Source of the DNA: Kutzneria kofuensis
Lineage (GTDB): Bacteria; Actinomycetota; Actinomycetes; Mycobacteriales; Pseudonocardiaceae
Reading direction: 5' to 3'
NCBI RefSeq assembly: GCF_014203355.1
Contig: NZ_JACHIR010000001.1
Coordinates: 7,628,038-7,692,037, forward strand
Length of the DNA stretch: 64,000 bases
The notes under the pieces were generated by a model. That model made no database searches, was not told the origin of the DNA, and worked only from the letters and a program-made list of their open reading frames with translations. This document shows positions 1 through 7,328 of this stretch, piece by piece; position 1 is the stretch's first letter; every line of letters begins with the position of its first letter. A program made the position numbers and the translations under genes.

Positions 1-20
1 GGCAGTTCTCCGATGCGTGA
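1..20 (+). CDS. 3' end of an upstream gene (partial)
   Basis: The frame ending in TGA at 18-20 reads Gln-Phe-Ser-Asp-Ala-stop and overlaps the ATG of the acyl ligase by 8 bases. Tight overlaps of this kind occur throughout the cluster, so this is plausibly the tail of an upstream cluster gene. Only six codons are visible, so nothing can be said about its product and the assignment is an inference. Confidence 0.3.
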
Positions 21-1503
21 GATCCGCGTCGACCAGTTGGTCGGCCGGGGCGACCCGGACCGCCCGGCGCTGACGTTCAAGGACGTCACGTTGAGCTACC
101 GGGAGCTGGCCGACCGGGTCGGTCGGCTGGCCGCCGGCCTGCGTGCGCTCGGGGTGCTCAGGGGCGACCGGGTCGCGGTGTACGCCGAGAAGCGCATCGA
201 CACAGTGGTCGCCCTGCTGGCGACCTCCGCGGCAGGGGCGGCCTTCGTACCGGTGAACCCGCTGTTCAAGGCCCGGCACCTGGCCCACGTCATCGAGGAC
301 TGCACGCCGCGACTCGTGATCACCACGCCCGAGCGCGCCGACACCGTCCGTGACGCCTCGGCGGACGTGCCGGTCGTGGTCTTCGGCTCCGATCAGTGGC
401 GGACGCTGACCGAGACCGTGCCGGCCCCGGCCCCGGGCGATGTGATCGACCAGGACGTCGCCGCGATCATGTACACCAGCGGCAGCACCGGCGGCCCCAA
501 GGGCGTCGTGCTCTCGCACCGCAACATCCTCGCCGGCGCGGAAAGCGTGGCGACCTACCTCAAGCAGCGCCCCGACGACGTCGTGCTGGCCGCGCTGCCG
601 CTCAGCTTCGACGCCGGCTTCAGCCAGCTGACCACGTCGTTCCTGGTCGGCGCGCACGTGGTGCTGGTGAACTACCTGCTGCCCAAGGAGGTCGTGAAGC
701 TGTGCGCGAAGCACGGCGTGACCGGGCTGACCTGCGTGCCACCGCTGTGGCTACAACTGGTCACGCAGGACTGGCCGGCCGAGTCCGTCGCCGGCCTGCG
801 GTACTTCGCCAACACCGGCGGCCGGATGCCGCGTGCCACCCTGGCCCGGCTGCGGGAGATCTTCCCGGCCGCCGAGCCGTACCTGATGTACGGGCTGACC
901 GAGGCGTTCCGGTCCACCTACCTGGACCCGGCCGAGGCGGACCGCCGGCCGGACTCGATCGGCAAGGCGATTCCCAACGCCGAGATCCTGGTCGTCCGCC
1001 CGGACGGCACGCCGTGCGAGCCCGGCGAGCAGGGCGAACTCGTGCACCGCGGAGCCCTTGTCGCCCAAGGCTACTGGCGCGACCCGGTGCGCACCGCCGA
1101 GCGGTTCCGGCCGCTGCCGACCAGCTACGGGACGGAGATCGCCGTCTGGTCCGGGGACACCGTCGTCAAGGACGAGGACGGCTTCCTGTACTTCGTCGGC
1201 CGCGGCGACGACATGATCAAGACCTCCGGCTACCGGGTCAGCCCCACCGAGATCGAGGAGGCCGCCTACGCCACCGGCCTCGTCGGCGAGGCGGTCGCGC
1301 TCGGCGTCGACGACGAGCGGCTCGGCCAGCACATCGTGCTCGTCGCGACGCTGCTCGGCGACGCCGGTGATCTTGCCGGGAAGCTCGCCGAGGCGCTGCC
1401 GGCGTACATGCTGCCGCACCGGATCGAGGTGCGGGACCAGCTGCCCAGGTCGGTCAACGGCAAGTTCGACCGGCACCTACTGGCCAAGGAGCTGTCGTGT
1501 TAG
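13..1503 (+). CDS. AMP-forming acyl-CoA/acyl-ACP ligase
   Basis: This 496-residue protein is a complete adenylate-forming enzyme of the acyl-CoA ligase superfamily. It would activate a carboxylic or amino acid as an acyl-adenylate and transfer it to CoA or a carrier protein. The A3 phosphate-binding motif TSGSTGGPKG lies at residues 155-164, the hinge region follows GRGDDMIKTSGYRVSP, and the C-terminal catalytic lysine is K484 in NGKFD. It resembles ligases annotated as exosortase-A-system associated and the VinN-type ligases of macrolactam pathways (family recall, not a search). Its TAG stop overlaps the GTG of the ABC ATPase gene by 7 bases, which suggests translational coupling. With the PLP decarboxylase at 23,951 it may supply an amine unit. 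The substrate cannot be read from sequence. Confidence 0.85.
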   Translation: MREIRVDQLVGRGDPDRPALTFKDVTLSYRELADRVGRLAAGLRALGVLRGDRVAVYAEKRIDTVVALLATSAAGAAFVPVNPLFKARHLAHVIEDCTPRLVITTPERADTVRDASADVPVVVFGSDQWRTLTETVPAPAPGDVIDQDVAAIMYTSGSTGGPKGVVLSHRNILAGAESVATYLKQRPDDVVLAALPLSFDAGFSQLTTSFLVGAHVVLVNYLLPKEVVKLCAKHGVTGLTCVPPLWLQLVTQDWPAESVAGLRYFANTGGRMPRATLARLREIFPAAEPYLMYGLTEAFRSTYLDPAEADRRPDSIGKAIPNAEILVVRPDGTPCEPGEQGELVHRGALVAQGYWRDPVRTAERFRPLPTSYGTEIAVWSGDTVVKDEDGFLYFVGRGDDMIKTSGYRVSPTEIEEAAYATGLVGEAVALGVDDERLGQHIVLVATLLGDAGDLAGKLAEALPAYMLPHRIEVRDQLPRSVNGKFDRHLLAKELSC

Positions 1504-2330
1504 AAGCCATCGACCTGACCAAGTCCTACGACGAGGTGCGGGCGCTGGACGGGTTCAGCCTGACCGTCGCCGCCGGCGAGATCGTCGGGCTGGTCGGCCA
1601 CAACGGCGCCGGCAAGACCACGTTCGTGGACATGGTGTCCGGACTGCTCAAGCCGGACAGCGGCACCGTGCTCGTGGACGGCGTGCCGCCGCACGAGACC
1701 CGCGGCGAGATCGGCATCTCGCCGCAGCACATCGCCCTGTACCGGCCGCTGACCGTCCGCGAGCACCTGGAGCTGTACGGCCGGCTGTCCGGCCTGCGGC
1801 GCAAGGCATTGCGGGCCGAGATCGAGGAACTGGCCACGGCCATGCAGCTCACCGGCTTCCTGGAGCGCCGCGCCGGCCTGCTTTCCGGCGGGCAGCAGCG
1901 GCGCACCCAGGCCGCGACCGCGCTGATCCACCGGCCGAAGCTGCTGCTGATGGACGAGCCGACCGCCGGCGCCGACCCGGAGACCCGGCAGGCGCTGCTG
2001 GACGTCGTCAAGCAGCGGGCCGGCGAGGGCGCGGCCGTCGTCTACACCACCCATTACCTGACCGAGCTCACCGACCTGAAGGCCAGCATCGCCGTTGCCT
2101 CGCACGGCAAGGTGATCGCCCGCGGCAGCAGCGCCGAGCTGCTCGACGGCCTGCCCGGTGAGGTCCGCGTGCGCACGACGGACCAGGAATACCACCGCTC
2201 CACCACGGATCCCACCGCCTCGCTGCTCGACGTGCTGGCCGAGGCGCGCGGCACCGTCGAGTCCGTGGAGCTGCGCCACCCCGACCTTGACGACCTCTAC
2301 CGTTCCCTGGCGGTCTCCGATGTCCACTGA
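1497..2330 (+). CDS. ABC transporter ATP-binding protein
   Basis: This 277-residue nucleotide-binding subunit belongs to the ABC-2 (DrrA-like) exporter class. Walker A is GHNGAGKTT near residue 40, the signature is LLSGGQQRR, and Walker B is LLLMDEPTAGAD. It starts at a GTG inside the upstream ligase gene and its 3' end overlaps the permease gene by 11 bases, so the three genes form one transcription unit. It most likely energises export of the polyketide product or gives self-resistance (inference from position). The second codon is TTA, formed where the upstream TAG stop is read in the shifted frame. TTA codons are rare in such genomes and depend on the bldA tRNA in streptomycetes. Confidence 0.92.
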   Translation: MLEAIDLTKSYDEVRALDGFSLTVAAGEIVGLVGHNGAGKTTFVDMVSGLLKPDSGTVLVDGVPPHETRGEIGISPQHIALYRPLTVREHLELYGRLSGLRRKALRAEIEELATAMQLTGFLERRAGLLSGGQQRRTQAATALIHRPKLLLMDEPTAGADPETRQALLDVVKQRAGEGAAVVYTTHYLTELTDLKASIAVASHGKVIARGSSAELLDGLPGEVRVRTTDQEYHRSTTDPTASLLDVLAEARGTVESVELRHPDLDDLYRSLAVSDVH

Positions 2331-3093
2331 CACCCTGCGCGTGCCCGAGCCGCTGATCCGGGCGGGCGCGCTGATCAAGTACAACTCGCTGCTGCGGCTG
2401 CGCGACCCGTCCCAGCTGATCAGCTACCTGGTCGCGCCGATGGTGTTCATGGTGATGTTCCAGCCGCTGTACACCAAGGCCCTGAGCTACGGCTCGATCC
2501 AGGCCGTCACCGGGCAGCTGATGATGTTCTCGGTGTTCGCCATGTCCATCGTCGCCAACTCGATCTTCGTCGAACGGGAGTGGCTGACCTGGGACCGGCT
2601 GCGCGCCAGCCGCGCCGCCCGGGCCGAACTCCTCATCGGCAAGGCCCTTCCGGTGTTCGTCGTGCTGCTCATCCAGCAGGCCGTGCTGATCGTCTTCGGC
2701 TGGGCCGTGGTCGGCATGCCGTTCCCCAAGTCCATCTGGCTGCTCACCCTGGCCATGTGCGTGTGGGGATTCGCCCTGCTCGGCATGGGCGCGATGCTCG
2801 CGACGATCGTGCGCAGCCGCGGCGACCTGTTCGTCGCGTGCGACGTCGGCGCGCTGCTGATCAGCTCCATCGGCGGCGCCATCCTGCCCGTCGACCTGAT
2901 GCCGTCCTGGGCGCAGGCGGTCACCCTGTTCTCGCCCGGCACCTACGGCCTGTCCATGCTGCGCTCCGCCGTGCAGGGCGACGTCGGCGGGACCTTGCAG
3001 CCGGCGCTGATCTGCGTGGTCATCGGGCTGGTCTGCGGCACGGTGGCCACGTTCCGGCTGGCCCACGGCTGGGGCCGCAGCCACCTGGTGTGA
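2320..3093 (+). CDS. ABC-2 type transporter permease
   Basis: This 257-residue integral membrane protein is the partner of the preceding ATPase. It starts at the ATG at 2320, 11 bases inside the ATPase gene, giving an N-terminus of MSTDTLRVPEP; longer readings in the same frame have implausible arginine/threonine-rich composition. About six hydrophobic segments are visible, among them YLVAPMVFMVMF, a VFVVLLIQQAVLIVFGW stretch, and a final ALICVVIGLVCGTVATF stretch. It has the layout of ABC-2 permeases of the daunorubicin-resistance (DrrB-like) type. It probably exports the product made by the adjacent PKS operon. It is followed by strong hairpins that separate it from the converging biosynthetic operon. 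Confidence 0.9.
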   Translation: MSTDTLRVPEPLIRAGALIKYNSLLRLRDPSQLISYLVAPMVFMVMFQPLYTKALSYGSIQAVTGQLMMFSVFAMSIVANSIFVEREWLTWDRLRASRAARAELLIGKALPVFVVLLIQQAVLIVFGWAVVGMPFPKSIWLLTLAMCVWGFALLGMGAMLATIVRSRGDLFVACDVGALLISSIGGAILPVDLMPSWAQAVTLFSPGTYGLSMLRSAVQGDVGGTLQPALICVVIGLVCGTVATFRLAHGWGRSHLV

Positions 3094-3106
3094 GTGTCTC
3101 CAAGAC

Positions 3107-3140
3107 CCGCAAACCCCGGCCTACCCGCCGGGGTTTGCGG
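3107..3140. terminator. 14-bp perfect stem-loop after the ABC exporter genes
   Basis: Arms at 3107-3120 and 3127-3140 are perfect reverse complements with a 6-base loop. The hairpin lies 14 bases after the permease stop, with no U-tract on either side, as is common for high-GC actinobacterial terminators. It should stop rightward transcription from the ligase/exporter operon. Confidence 0.75.
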
Positions 3141-3212
3141 CGTATCGCGTGATGGGCCGCACACCGCCGAGCCGCCGGTGGCCGGGGGTTTGTGATGATT
3201 GCGGACATGAAG

Positions 3213-3253
3213 CCGCCGGGTTCGGGGGTCTTGGAGACCCCCGAACCCGGCGG
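3213..3253. terminator. 18-bp perfect stem-loop after the thioesterase gene
   Basis: Arms at 3213-3230 and 3236-3253 pair perfectly, and T3231/A3235 can add a 19th pair, leaving a 3-base loop. The hairpin is 9 bases beyond the stop of the minus-strand thioesterase gene, so it should terminate the 20-kb PKS operon. Confidence 0.8.
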
Positions 3254-3262
3254 GGTGGCCGG

Positions 3263-4012
3263 TCACACCAGGTGCGGCGTCAGCGCGTCGCCGATCGCCC
3301 GCAGCGTCTCCTCGGGCTGCTCCAGCACGGCGAAGTGGCCGCCGGCCAACGGATGCAGGCGGAAGCCGCCCGTGGTCTGGGCGGCCCAGCCGCGCAGGGA
3401 GTCGAACTCGGCCTGGCGGTCCTCGGTGCCGCCGATGGCCAGGATCGGCACCTCCAGCTCGGGCCGGGGCATGTAGCGGTAGGCGACCTTGGCGGTCAGG
3501 TCGGCGCGCAGCGGCGGCATGATCATTTTCAGGATCCTCCGGTCGGTCAGGTACTGCTCGGGGGTGCCGCCGAGGTCCCGCAGCAGCGCGATGATCTCCT
3601 CGTCGGTCACGGCGTCGTCGGCGAAGTCCTCGCTCTGCGGGGCGGAGAAGCCCGACACGACCAGGTGCACGGGCATCGGGCCGCCCAGGCCGCGGATCAC
3701 GTGCAGCAGCTCGAACGCCGTCAGCGCCCCGAAACTGTGGCCGTACACGGCGTACGGCGCGTCCTGGGCGTCGGCGAGCAGCGCCTCGGCCAGTTCGGCG
3801 GCGAGGTCGGGGATGCGGTCGTACGGCGTCTCCCGCAGCCGGGTCTCCCGGCCGGGATACTGCACGGGCAGCACGCTGACGCCCGGGATCCGGCCGATCC
3901 ACGGCCGGAACGCGGACGCCGAGCCGCCGGCGTGCGGCAGGCAGTACAGCCGAAGGCCGCCCCCGGTGTCCGGAAAGGGCAGCCAACGGCTGTGACCGAC
4001 GGTGGCGGTCAC
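3263..4012 (-). CDS. Type II thioesterase
   Basis: This 249-residue alpha/beta hydrolase is of the GrsT/RedJ type. Such enzymes clear mis-acylated carrier proteins in PKS and NRPS systems and occasionally release product. The nucleophile elbow is GHSFG with Ser93, the N-terminal LYCLPHAGGSA motif is diagnostic of the family, and the catalytic His sits in GGHFAVLE near the C-terminus. I chose the GTG at 4012 because it gives the conserved N-terminus and overlaps the FkbH stop by 4 bases (GTGA). It is the last gene of the operon. No thioesterase domain is fused to the last PKS, so a release role is possible but unproven. Confidence 0.92.
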   Translation of the reverse strand: MTATVGHSRWLPFPDTGGGLRLYCLPHAGGSASAFRPWIGRIPGVSVLPVQYPGRETRLRETPYDRIPDLAAELAEALLADAQDAPYAVYGHSFGALTAFELLHVIRGLGGPMPVHLVVSGFSAPQSEDFADDAVTDEEIIALLRDLGGTPEQYLTDRRILKMIMPPLRADLTAKVAYRYMPRPELEVPILAIGGTEDRQAEFDSLRGWAAQTTGGFRLHPLAGGHFAVLEQPEETLRAIGDALTPHLV

Positions 4013-5079
4013 TCCACCACCTCCATCACCACGTAGCCGGGCGGCGGCTGGATCTGGCTCAGGTCGGCGGCCAGCACCACGTGCTTGCCGTCGCGGGACG
4101 CCTCGCGGAAACCGCTGAAGGCGTAGGTGATCTGCATCATCCGGTTCCGCCCGGTCTCCACGAAGTCGGCCCGCAGGCCGGCGCCGGCGGCCCGGGCCAG
4201 GCCCATGATGTGTCCAAGCAGGACGGTGCCGACGCCGCGGGACATCACCCGGCACGACATCAGCATCATGTTCAGCCGCCAGTCCGGGGATCCCTTCTCC
4301 ACCAGGGCGAGCCCGATCTTCCCGTACGAGCCGAACCGGTCGGTCAGCGACGCCACCAGCAGCAGGTGGTCCGGCGACTCCCGCAGCTCGTCCAACTCGT
4401 CGTAGGAGTACGTGCGGCCGGTGGAGTTCAGCTGGTTCGTGCGCACCGTCAACTCCTCGGCGCGCTGCAGGTCCTCCCGCCGGGCCGGCGCGATGGTGAA
4501 CGTCATGCCCAGGCTGGCCAGGAACTCCTCGCTGGTGCCGACGAAGTCGGACTCGATCTCGTCCCGCGCCAGCTGGCTCTGGTACATGCCCCGCCGCTGC
4601 GCCGATTCGTCCGTGACGAACCGTGGCCGGAACTCCGGGCGTCGCAACACCTCGTCCATCACGGCACTGTCCACACAGGTCACCTGCGGCAGCGCGTGCC
4701 CGACCTCGGCCAGCTCGAACTCCTGGTCGTCGACGAACGCGAACGCGTCCAGCCCCAGGTTGAGCTTGGCGGCGATGCGCTCGATCGACGAGGACTTGGC
4801 GTTCCACGAGATCTGCGGGAACAGGAACATCTCGGCCAGGCCGAGCTCGGTCAGCTTGGCCATGGCGGCCTCGTGGTCGTTCTTGCTGGCCACGGAGTTC
4901 AGCACGCCCATCGCGTCCAGCCGGTGGATGTGGTCCACAACGGACTGCCGGACGGCGACCGCGTCGTCCTCCAACAGAACGCCGTCCCACAGCGTGTTGT
5001 CGAGGTCCCACACGACACACTTGATCTTGCCCTGGGCCGGTTTGGTCCAACCCCGTTCGTCCAACGCTGCGGTGGTCAC
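4009..5079 (-). CDS. FkbH-like HAD phosphatase/glyceryltransferase
   Basis: This 356-residue protein belongs to the HAD-IIIC FkbH family. Family members bind 1,3-bisphosphoglycerate, remove a phosphate and load a glyceryl unit on a dedicated ACP. The HAD motif I is DLDNT with Asp25 and Asp27, and a GNAT-like C-terminal half follows from about residue 190, starting around VGTSEEFLASLGM. It begins at the GTG at 5079, overlapping the acyl-CoA dehydrogenase stop by 4 bases, and its own TGA overlaps the thioesterase start. With the adjoining dehydrogenases and ACP it makes the methoxymalonyl/hydroxymalonyl-ACP cassette known from FK520, ansamitocin and zwittermicin pathways. No O-methyltransferase gene accompanies it. 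Confidence 0.92.
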   Translation of the reverse strand: MTTAALDERGWTKPAQGKIKCVVWDLDNTLWDGVLLEDDAVAVRQSVVDHIHRLDAMGVLNSVASKNDHEAAMAKLTELGLAEMFLFPQISWNAKSSSIERIAAKLNLGLDAFAFVDDQEFELAEVGHALPQVTCVDSAVMDEVLRRPEFRPRFVTDESAQRRGMYQSQLARDEIESDFVGTSEEFLASLGMTFTIAPARREDLQRAEELTVRTNQLNSTGRTYSYDELDELRESPDHLLLVASLTDRFGSYGKIGLALVEKGSPDWRLNMMLMSCRVMSRGVGTVLLGHIMGLARAAGAGLRADFVETGRNRMMQITYAFSGFREASRDGKHVVLAADLSQIQPPPGYVVMEVVE

Positions 5080-6209
5080 GGCTCCCACTTCCGGTAGGCC
5101 TCGGCAGCGATGGTCATCCGCTGGATCTCCGTGCTGCCCTCGATGATCTCCATGACTTTGGCGTCCCGGTAGAACCGCCCGACCGGGAACTCCGGGCTGC
5201 ACCCGTTGGCGCCGTGGATCTGCACCGCCTCGGACGCGTGCCGGGCGGCGGCGGTGGACGCGAAGTACTTCGCGATCCACGTGGCCATGATCGTCGCGGC
5301 GTCGCCGCGGTCCTTGAGCCGGCCGGCCTCGGCCAGCAGCAGCCGGGCGGCGCGCACGTCGGTGACCATGTCCGACAGCTTCGCCTGGATCAGCGGCAGG
5401 TCCCGCAGCGCCGTGCCGCCGACCCGGCGCTGCGCCGCGTACGCCGAACACGCGTCGATGCAGGCCTGGATGATGCCGACCGAACCGGCGGCCACGCTGT
5501 AGCGGCCGAGGTCCAGCGTGCCGGTGAGCACCATGCCGGAGGCGAAACCACTCGGCCCCAGCAGGGCTTCCGGCCCGAGCACGACATCCGAGAACGCGAT
5601 CTCGGCCAGCATCGACGACCGCGTGCCGAGCATGTCGTCGATCGGGTTCACCAACACGCCGGGGGCGTTGCTGGGCACCAGCAGCGCGATCGTGCTGGCC
5701 GGCCCCTGGGCGAACACCAGGAACAGGTCGGCCCGCTGACCGTTGGTGGTCCACTTCTTCACGCCGTTGAGCAGCCAACCGCCGTTGTGCGGCACGGCGG
5801 TCGTGGTGATCGCCGCCGTGTCGCTGCCGGCTCCCGGTTCGGACAGGCAGAACGCGCCGAGCGTCCGGCCGGTGGCCAGCTCCGGTCCCCACTGCTGGAT
5901 CTGCGCGTCGGTGCCGAAGCGTTGCAGCGCCCACGACAGCATGGTGTGCACGGTGAGCAGGCTGCGCACCGACGAGCAGCCGCGGCCGACCTCCTCGTGG
6001 ATCTCGCCGAGCGTCACCATGTCGATGCCGGCGCCGCCGAACTCGGGCGGCAGGAACGGGGCCCACAGGCCGGCGGCGGCGATCCGGTCCAGCAACTCCT
6101 CCGGGATCGCGCCGGCCCGGTCCCAGGCGTCCGCGTCGGGCCGGATCTCCGAGTCCACGAAGGACCGCGCGTACGCCCGGTCGATCGCGGGGGCCAACTG
6201 CTGGGTCAT
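5076..6209 (-). CDS. Acyl-CoA (acyl-ACP) dehydrogenase of hydroxymalonyl cassette
   Basis: This 377-residue FAD enzyme has the full acyl-CoA dehydrogenase fold. The substrate/FAD motif is CLSEPGAGSD near residue 130 and the catalytic base is Glu357 in the C-terminal MEIIEGSTEIQ motif. In FkbI-type pathways the homologue works on ACP-bound 2-hydroxy-3-oxopropionate on the route from glyceryl-ACP to hydroxymalonyl-ACP. The ATG at 6209 gives MTQQLAPAID and an upstream AAGGAG-like site. It lies between the ACP gene (13 bases upstream) and the FkbH gene, which it overlaps by 4 bases. That gene order supports a function in extender-unit synthesis rather than fatty-acid oxidation. Confidence 0.9.
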   Translation of the reverse strand: MTQQLAPAIDRAYARSFVDSEIRPDADAWDRAGAIPEELLDRIAAAGLWAPFLPPEFGGAGIDMVTLGEIHEEVGRGCSSVRSLLTVHTMLSWALQRFGTDAQIQQWGPELATGRTLGAFCLSEPGAGSDTAAITTTAVPHNGGWLLNGVKKWTTNGQRADLFLVFAQGPASTIALLVPSNAPGVLVNPIDDMLGTRSSMLAEIAFSDVVLGPEALLGPSGFASGMVLTGTLDLGRYSVAAGSVGIIQACIDACSAYAAQRRVGGTALRDLPLIQAKLSDMVTDVRAARLLLAEAGRLKDRGDAATIMATWIAKYFASTAAARHASEAVQIHGANGCSPEFPVGRFYRDAKVMEIIEGSTEIQRMTIAAEAYRKWEP

Positions 6210-6222
6210 GTCACGCTCCTTG

Positions 6223-6471
6223 TCAGACGACCGCGGACCGCAGGCCGTCCACCAGTTCGGTCATCGCCTTGGCGGTGCGGAAGTTGTCGATGCGCAGCTC
6301 GTCGTTGGGGATGGTGACGGTGAACTCCTTCTCGATGAACATCACCAGCTCCATGGCGAACAGGGAGTTGATGTAGCCCAGGGAGAAGATGTCCTCGGTG
6401 TCGGTGATGTCCGCCTGCGGGAAGCGGTTGGTGATGAAGGCGAGAATCCGCGCCGTGGTGTCGTTGCTCAT
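6223..6471 (-). CDS. Discrete acyl carrier protein for hydroxymalonyl unit
   Basis: This 82-residue carrier protein has its phosphopantetheine serine at Ser36 in LGYINSLFAMEL. That GxINSL form is characteristic of FkbJ-type ACPs that carry glyceryl and methoxymalonyl units. The ATG at 6471 gives MSNDTTARIL and lies just behind a GGGGCAGCG-like site; upstream in-frame sequence is arginine-rich and unlikely to be translated. It sits between the 3-hydroxyacyl-CoA dehydrogenase and acyl-CoA dehydrogenase genes. It should be glycerated by the FkbH-like protein, oxidised in place by the two dehydrogenases, and then serve as donor to a PKS acyltransferase domain. Confidence 0.92.
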   Translation of the reverse strand: MSNDTTARILAFITNRFPQADITDTEDIFSLGYINSLFAMELVMFIEKEFTVTIPNDELRIDNFRTAKAMTELVDGLRSAVV

Positions 6472-6482
6472 GTCGCTGCCCC

Positions 6483-7328
6483 TCAGCTGTTGTAGGTGTA
6501 GAAGCCACGGCCGCTCTTGCGTCCGTGCAGTCCGGCGTCGGTCATCTGCTTGAGCAGCGGGCACGGCCGGTACTTGCTGTCCGCGTAGTGCTCGTAGAGC
6601 ACCTCGACGCTGTAGAGAATGGTGTCCACGCCGATCAGGTCGGCGGTCTCCAGCGGCCCCATCGGGTGGCCGAAGCAGCCGCGGAACACGTCGTCCACCG
6701 ATTCGGCGGTGGCCACACCCTCGTGCACCAGGTACGCCGCCTCGTTGATGGTCAGCATCAGCACCCGGTTGGACACGAAGCCGGACGCGTCCTTCACGTC
6801 CACCCAGCGCTTGCCCATGCTGGTCAACAGGTCCCGGGTGCGCTGCAGGGTCTCCGGCGTGGTGTGGAAGCCGGGGATCAGCTCCACCACCGGCTTGGCC
6901 GGCACCGGGTTCATGAAGTGCACGCCGACGACCCGCTCCGGGTGGCCGCCCACGGCGGCGATCCGGGTGATCGGGATCGCGGAGGTGTTGGCCACCACCA
7001 CGGTGTCGGCCGGCAGGATCCGGTCCAGCTCCGCGTGCACCTCCCGCTTGATCTCCCAGTTCTCGGTGACGTTCTCGATCACCAGCTCCGCCTTGGCCAG
7101 CGCCTCCAGGCCGACGGCGGTGGTGATGCGGGCCAGCACCTCGTCCGGGTCCAGGGTGGGGCCGCCCATCATGCGGGACAGGCGGCAGTTGCGGTAGATC
7201 GCGGTCCGGGCGTCGGCCAGGACCTCGTCGCTGGTGTCGACGAGCACGACGTCGTGCCCGCCGGTGGCCACGTTCTGCGCGACGCCGATGCCCATCACAC
7301 CCGCGCCCACCACGCCGATCACTGCCAT
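6483..7328 (-). CDS. 3-hydroxyacyl-CoA (acyl-ACP) dehydrogenase of hydroxymalonyl cassette
   Basis: This 281-residue NAD-dependent dehydrogenase opens with the Rossmann motif GVVGAGVMGIGVA. It has the 3-hydroxyacyl-CoA dehydrogenase catalytic region (VGVHFMNPVP) and C-terminal domain. FkbK-type homologues oxidise the C3 hydroxyl of glyceryl-ACP to the aldehyde. The ATG at 7328 gives MAVIGVVGAG and overlaps the end of the last PKS gene by 10 bases. Together with the ACP, acyl-CoA dehydrogenase and FkbH-like genes it makes a complete glycerate-to-hydroxymalonyl route. Primary beta-oxidation is the alternative role, but the gene order argues strongly against it. Confidence 0.9.
   Translation of the reverse strand: MAVIGVVGAGVMGIGVAQNVATGGHDVVLVDTSDEVLADARTAIYRNCRLSRMMGGPTLDPDEVLARITTAVGLEALAKAELVIENVTENWEIKREVHAELDRILPADTVVVANTSAIPITRIAAVGGHPERVVGVHFMNPVPAKPVVELIPGFHTTPETLQRTRDLLTSMGKRWVDVKDASGFVSNRVLMLTINEAAYLVHEGVATAESVDDVFRGCFGHPMGPLETADLIGVDTILYSVEVLYEHYADSKYRPCPLLKQMTDAGLHGRKSGRGFYTYNS

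Noticed and set aside
3107-3253. Hairpins at 3107-3253 as ends of an insertion element
   Set aside because: No transposase, no target duplication, and each hairpin is next to a stop codon, so terminators explain them.
3263-4012. Thioesterase as a detached terminal TE domain of the PKS
   Set aside because: Length, start motif and gene position fit a stand-alone type II thioesterase; nothing shows that it was once fused.
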